NCBI RefSeq assembly: GCF_020733635.1
Contig: NZ_JAJFZL010000001.1
Coordinates: forward strand, 2,418,001 to 2,482,000
From: Nocardia spumae
GTDB lineage: Bacteria; Actinomycetota; Actinomycetes; Mycobacteriales; Mycobacteriaceae
Direction of reading: 5' to 3'
DNA length: 64,000 bases
The notes beneath the pieces are model-generated. The model was not told the origin of the DNA. It did no database searches and was given only the letters and a program-made list of their open reading frames with translations. This document shows positions 62,291-64,000 of this stretch, piece after piece; the first letter of the stretch is position 1, and each line of letters opens with the position of its first letter. A program made the position numbers and the translations under genes.

Positions 62291-62320
62291 ACGCAATGTT
62301 GCGTTCTTGCATATGCAAGA
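62291..62320. promoter_or_regulatory. Two adjacent perfect palindromes upstream of the DUF4254 gene
   Basis: ACGCAATGTTGCGT (62291-62304; arms ACGCAA/TTGCGT) is directly followed by TCTTGCATATGCAAGA (62305-62320; a 16-bp perfect palindrome). They lie 110-140 bases before ATG 62432 in an otherwise gene-free 300-base region (62131-62431). Both share TTGC/GCAA arms, which suggests dimer binding by one regulator at two sites. No regulator gene for them can be assigned. Confidence 0.55.
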
Positions 62321-62431
62321 GCAGAATCCCATCTACTCTTAGGTCGGACCACCGATCCGACGAGCGAAGTTCGGAGATCAGATGATGGCGGTGCAACCGA
62401 TGCGGAATCCGGATATCTTCGGAGCGCGGCG

Positions 62432-62881
62432 ATGACCACTTCGATAGCCAGTGCGTTACCCGCGGCCCCGCAATTGCTGTGCGCGTTCCAGGGACGGCGT
62501 TTCCAGGACCGGGAGCTGCTGCGGTCCGCGCGAGCGCTGGCCGATCTGCACGCGCGTCGCGCGCAGGTCGCGGATCCGATTCTGCTGGCGGAAATCGACT
62601 GCCGTCGTAGCGAACTCATCGACGACATCAACGAGTGGGTCGAAAGCGAACTACCCGGTTATCGCGCGGGTGTCGCGCTGCGGACCGATATCCTCGGCCC
62701 GATGGTCGACCGCATGGCCGGTAGCTGGGTCGCCGCCAATCGCGCCATCGACCGCGACGGCGCTCGCAGCGACACCACCCACAAGCACTGGTACCACCTC
62801 GCCGAACTGGTCGACGGCTACACCGATCTGGTCAGTGGCGTCGCGAAGTGCGAGGCGCCGGTCGCGCGCAGCGGGCGGTGA
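62432..62881 (+). CDS. DUF4254 domain protein
   Basis: This 149-residue protein has the DUF4254 pattern: LPAAPQLLCAFQGRRF, a helical middle with LADLHARRAQVADPILLAEI and the Cys/Arg motif DCRRSELIDDINEWVESELP, then GPMVDRMAGSWVAANRAI and the C-terminal YHLAELVDGYTDLVSGV. The fold should be helical; the function is unknown. ATG 62432 is preferred over an upstream in-frame ATG at 62276, which would run through the palindromes. It is followed by map 59 bases later. Confidence 0.87.
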   Translation: MTTSIASALPAAPQLLCAFQGRRFQDRELLRSARALADLHARRAQVADPILLAEIDCRRSELIDDINEWVESELPGYRAGVALRTDILGPMVDRMAGSWVAANRAIDRDGARSDTTHKHWYHLAELVDGYTDLVSGVAKCEAPVARSGR

Positions 62882-62940
62882 GCGCCCCGCACTCCGGCGT
62901 CGGGACCGTGGCCGTCCTATGGTGCGGATAGTCTGAATAC

Positions 62941-63804
62941 ATGTCTGTGCGCACCCGCAAGCCACTCGTCCCCGGAACGCTCTCGCCCGTCCGCGAGGTG
63001 CCGCGCTCGATCGAGCGGCCGGAGTACGCGTGGAAGAAGACCGTCAACGAGGGTCGCGAGCCGTGGGTGCAGACGCCGGAGACCATCGAGAAGATGCGGT
63101 TGGCCAGCAAGCTGGCCGCGCAGGCGCTGCAGGAAGCCGGTCGGGCGGTCGAGCCCGGCGTCACCACCGATCATCTCGACGCCATCGTGCACGAGTACCT
63201 GTGCGATCACGGCGCCTACCCCTCGACCCTGGGATACAAGGGTTTCCCCAAGTCCTGCTGCACCTCGCTGAACGAGGTGATCTGCCACGGCATTCCGGAC
63301 TCGACCGTGATCGAGGACGGTGACATCGTCAATATCGACGTCACCGCCTATATCGACGGGGTCCACGGCGACACCAACGCCACCTTCCTGTCCGGAGACG
63401 TCGACGAGGAAGCGCGCCTGCTGGTCGAGCGGACCCACGAGGCGACCATGCGGGCCATCAAGGCGGTCCGCCCGGGCCGGGCGCTCAACGTCATCGGCCG
63501 CGTGATCGAGTCCTACGCCAACCGCTTCGGCTACGGCGTGGTCCGCGATTTCACCGGCCACGGCGTGGGCCCCACCTTCCACAGCGGCCTGGTCATCCTG
63601 CACTACGACCAGCCGGCCATCGAATCGGTGATCGAAACCGGTATGACCTTCACGATCGAGCCGATGATCAACCTCGGCGGCATCGATTACGAGATCTGGG
63701 ACGACGGCTGGACCGTGGTCACCAAGGACCGCGAATGGACCGCCCAGTTCGAGCACACCCTGGTCGTCACCGAGGAAGGCGCCGAAATCCTCACGCTTCC
63801 ATGA
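62941..63804 (+). CDS. map: Type I methionine aminopeptidase
   Basis: MetAP removes the initiator methionine from nascent proteins. The 287-residue protein has the pita-bread fold with the metal ligands in [19 protein letters not shown] (two Asp), [14 protein letters not shown] (His), FTIEPMINL (Glu) and [10 protein letters not shown] (Glu). The N-terminal extension of about 40 residues with a PxxP-like segment ([16 protein letters not shown]) is typical of the actinobacterial MapB form. The position before cobQ is close to mycobacterial order. Confidence 0.96.
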   Translation: MSVRTRKPLVPGTLSPVREVPRSIERPEYAWKKTVNEGREPWVQTPETIEKMRLASKLAAQALQEAGRAVEPGVTTDHLDAIVHEYLCDHGAYPSTLGYKGFPKSCCTSLNEVICHGIPDSTVIEDGDIVNIDVTAYIDGVHGDTNATFLSGDVDEEARLLVERTHEATMRAIKAVRPGRALNVIGRVIESYANRFGYGVVRDFTGHGVGPTFHSGLVILHYDQPAIESVIETGMTFTIEPMINLGGIDYEIWDDGWTVVTKDREWTAQFEHTLVVTEEGAEILTLP

Positions 63805-63835
63805 CAACCGTGGCGGCGGCGACGGGAACGCCGAG

Positions 63836-64000
63836 GTGAAGGGCGCGCTACTGATCGCGGGCACCACCTCCGACGCCGGCAAGAGCGTCGTCGTGGCCGG
63901 GATCTGCCGGATGCTGGCCCGGCGCGGGGTACGGGTCGCGCCGTTCAAGGCGCAGAACATGTCCAACAACTCCGTCGTCACCCTCGACGGCGGCGAGATC
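63836..64000 (+). CDS. cobQ: Cobyric acid synthase CobQ, N-terminal part (3' end outside window)
   Basis: CobQ amidates adenosylcobyrinic diamide during cobalamin synthesis. The visible 55 residues carry the Mrp/DRP-like nucleotide-binding P-loop [20 protein letters not shown] and the start of the CobQ core [20 protein letters not shown]. The start is GTG 63836, 31 bases after map; an earlier ATG at 63801 is not in frame. The rest lies beyond the window. Confidence 0.92.
   Translation, partial: MKGALLIAGTTSDAGKSVVVAGICRMLARRGVRVAPFKAQNMSNNSVVTLDGGEI

Overview
The window is GC-rich actinobacterial chromosome and looks like Nocardia or a close relative in the Mycobacteriales. The conserved blocks follow the mycobacterial gene order: rnhB, DUF2469, yraN, comM, dprA, xerC, M23 peptidase, rpsB, tsf, pyrH, frr, cdsA and rlmN on the left, then dxr, rip1, ispG, a GNAT gene, a penicillin-binding lipoprotein, map and cobQ on the right. 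Both ends are cut inside genes (rnhB on the left, cobQ on the right). No rRNA, tRNA, CRISPR array, insertion sequence or prophage was seen.

Left core (1-14.7 kb): DNA processing and recombination genes (rnhB, comM, dprA, xerC), a siderophore-interacting flavoprotein behind an IdeR-like iron box, an M23 peptidase whose reading frame runs on antisense through that flavoprotein gene, a pair of DUF202 membrane proteins, then the translation, ribosome-recycling and lipid-precursor genes rpsB-tsf-pyrH-frr-cdsA and rlmN. A strong terminator follows tsf.

Accessory block 1 (14.7-38.2 kb): an MFS permease; an iron-uptake system made of EfeB and a natural EfeU-EfeO fusion, with an IdeR-like box lying over the fusion start codon; and a tightly overlapping nine-gene hopanoid operon read leftward from 31.2 to 19.6 kb. 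The operon encodes HpnC, HpnD and HpnE (squalene formation), a polyprenyl diphosphate synthase, squalene-hopene cyclase, an HpnG-IspH fusion, HpnH, and second copies of Dxs and IspG. It therefore carries part of its own MEP-pathway supply and makes the C35 side-chain precursor. A divergent PucR-type regulator faces it. Next come a two-component system whose sensor has an aspartate-rich extracytoplasmic segment, a PepSY protein behind TTCAG repeats, and a two-gene CrcB fluoride-exporter operon. That operon has a fluoride-riboswitch-like leader and a 71-bp tandem repeat encoding two translationally coupled mini-ORFs. PAP2 phosphatase and LysR-like genes close the block.

Right core and accessory block 2 (38.2-64 kb): dxr and rip1 are separated from the housekeeping ispG by about 11 kb of extra genes (P450, lipid kinase, SulP permease, P-type ATPase, polyphosphate kinase 2, a small helical-bundle protein, AraC regulator, endonuclease V). 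Core order then resumes with ispG, GNAT and the PBP lipoprotein. After that come a small exported peptide, nitrobindin, an ABC-2 permease pair without an ATPase, an XRE regulator, pirin, a peroxiredoxin-like gene divergent from a TetR gene with twin operators, DUF4254 behind twin palindromes, map and the start of cobQ.
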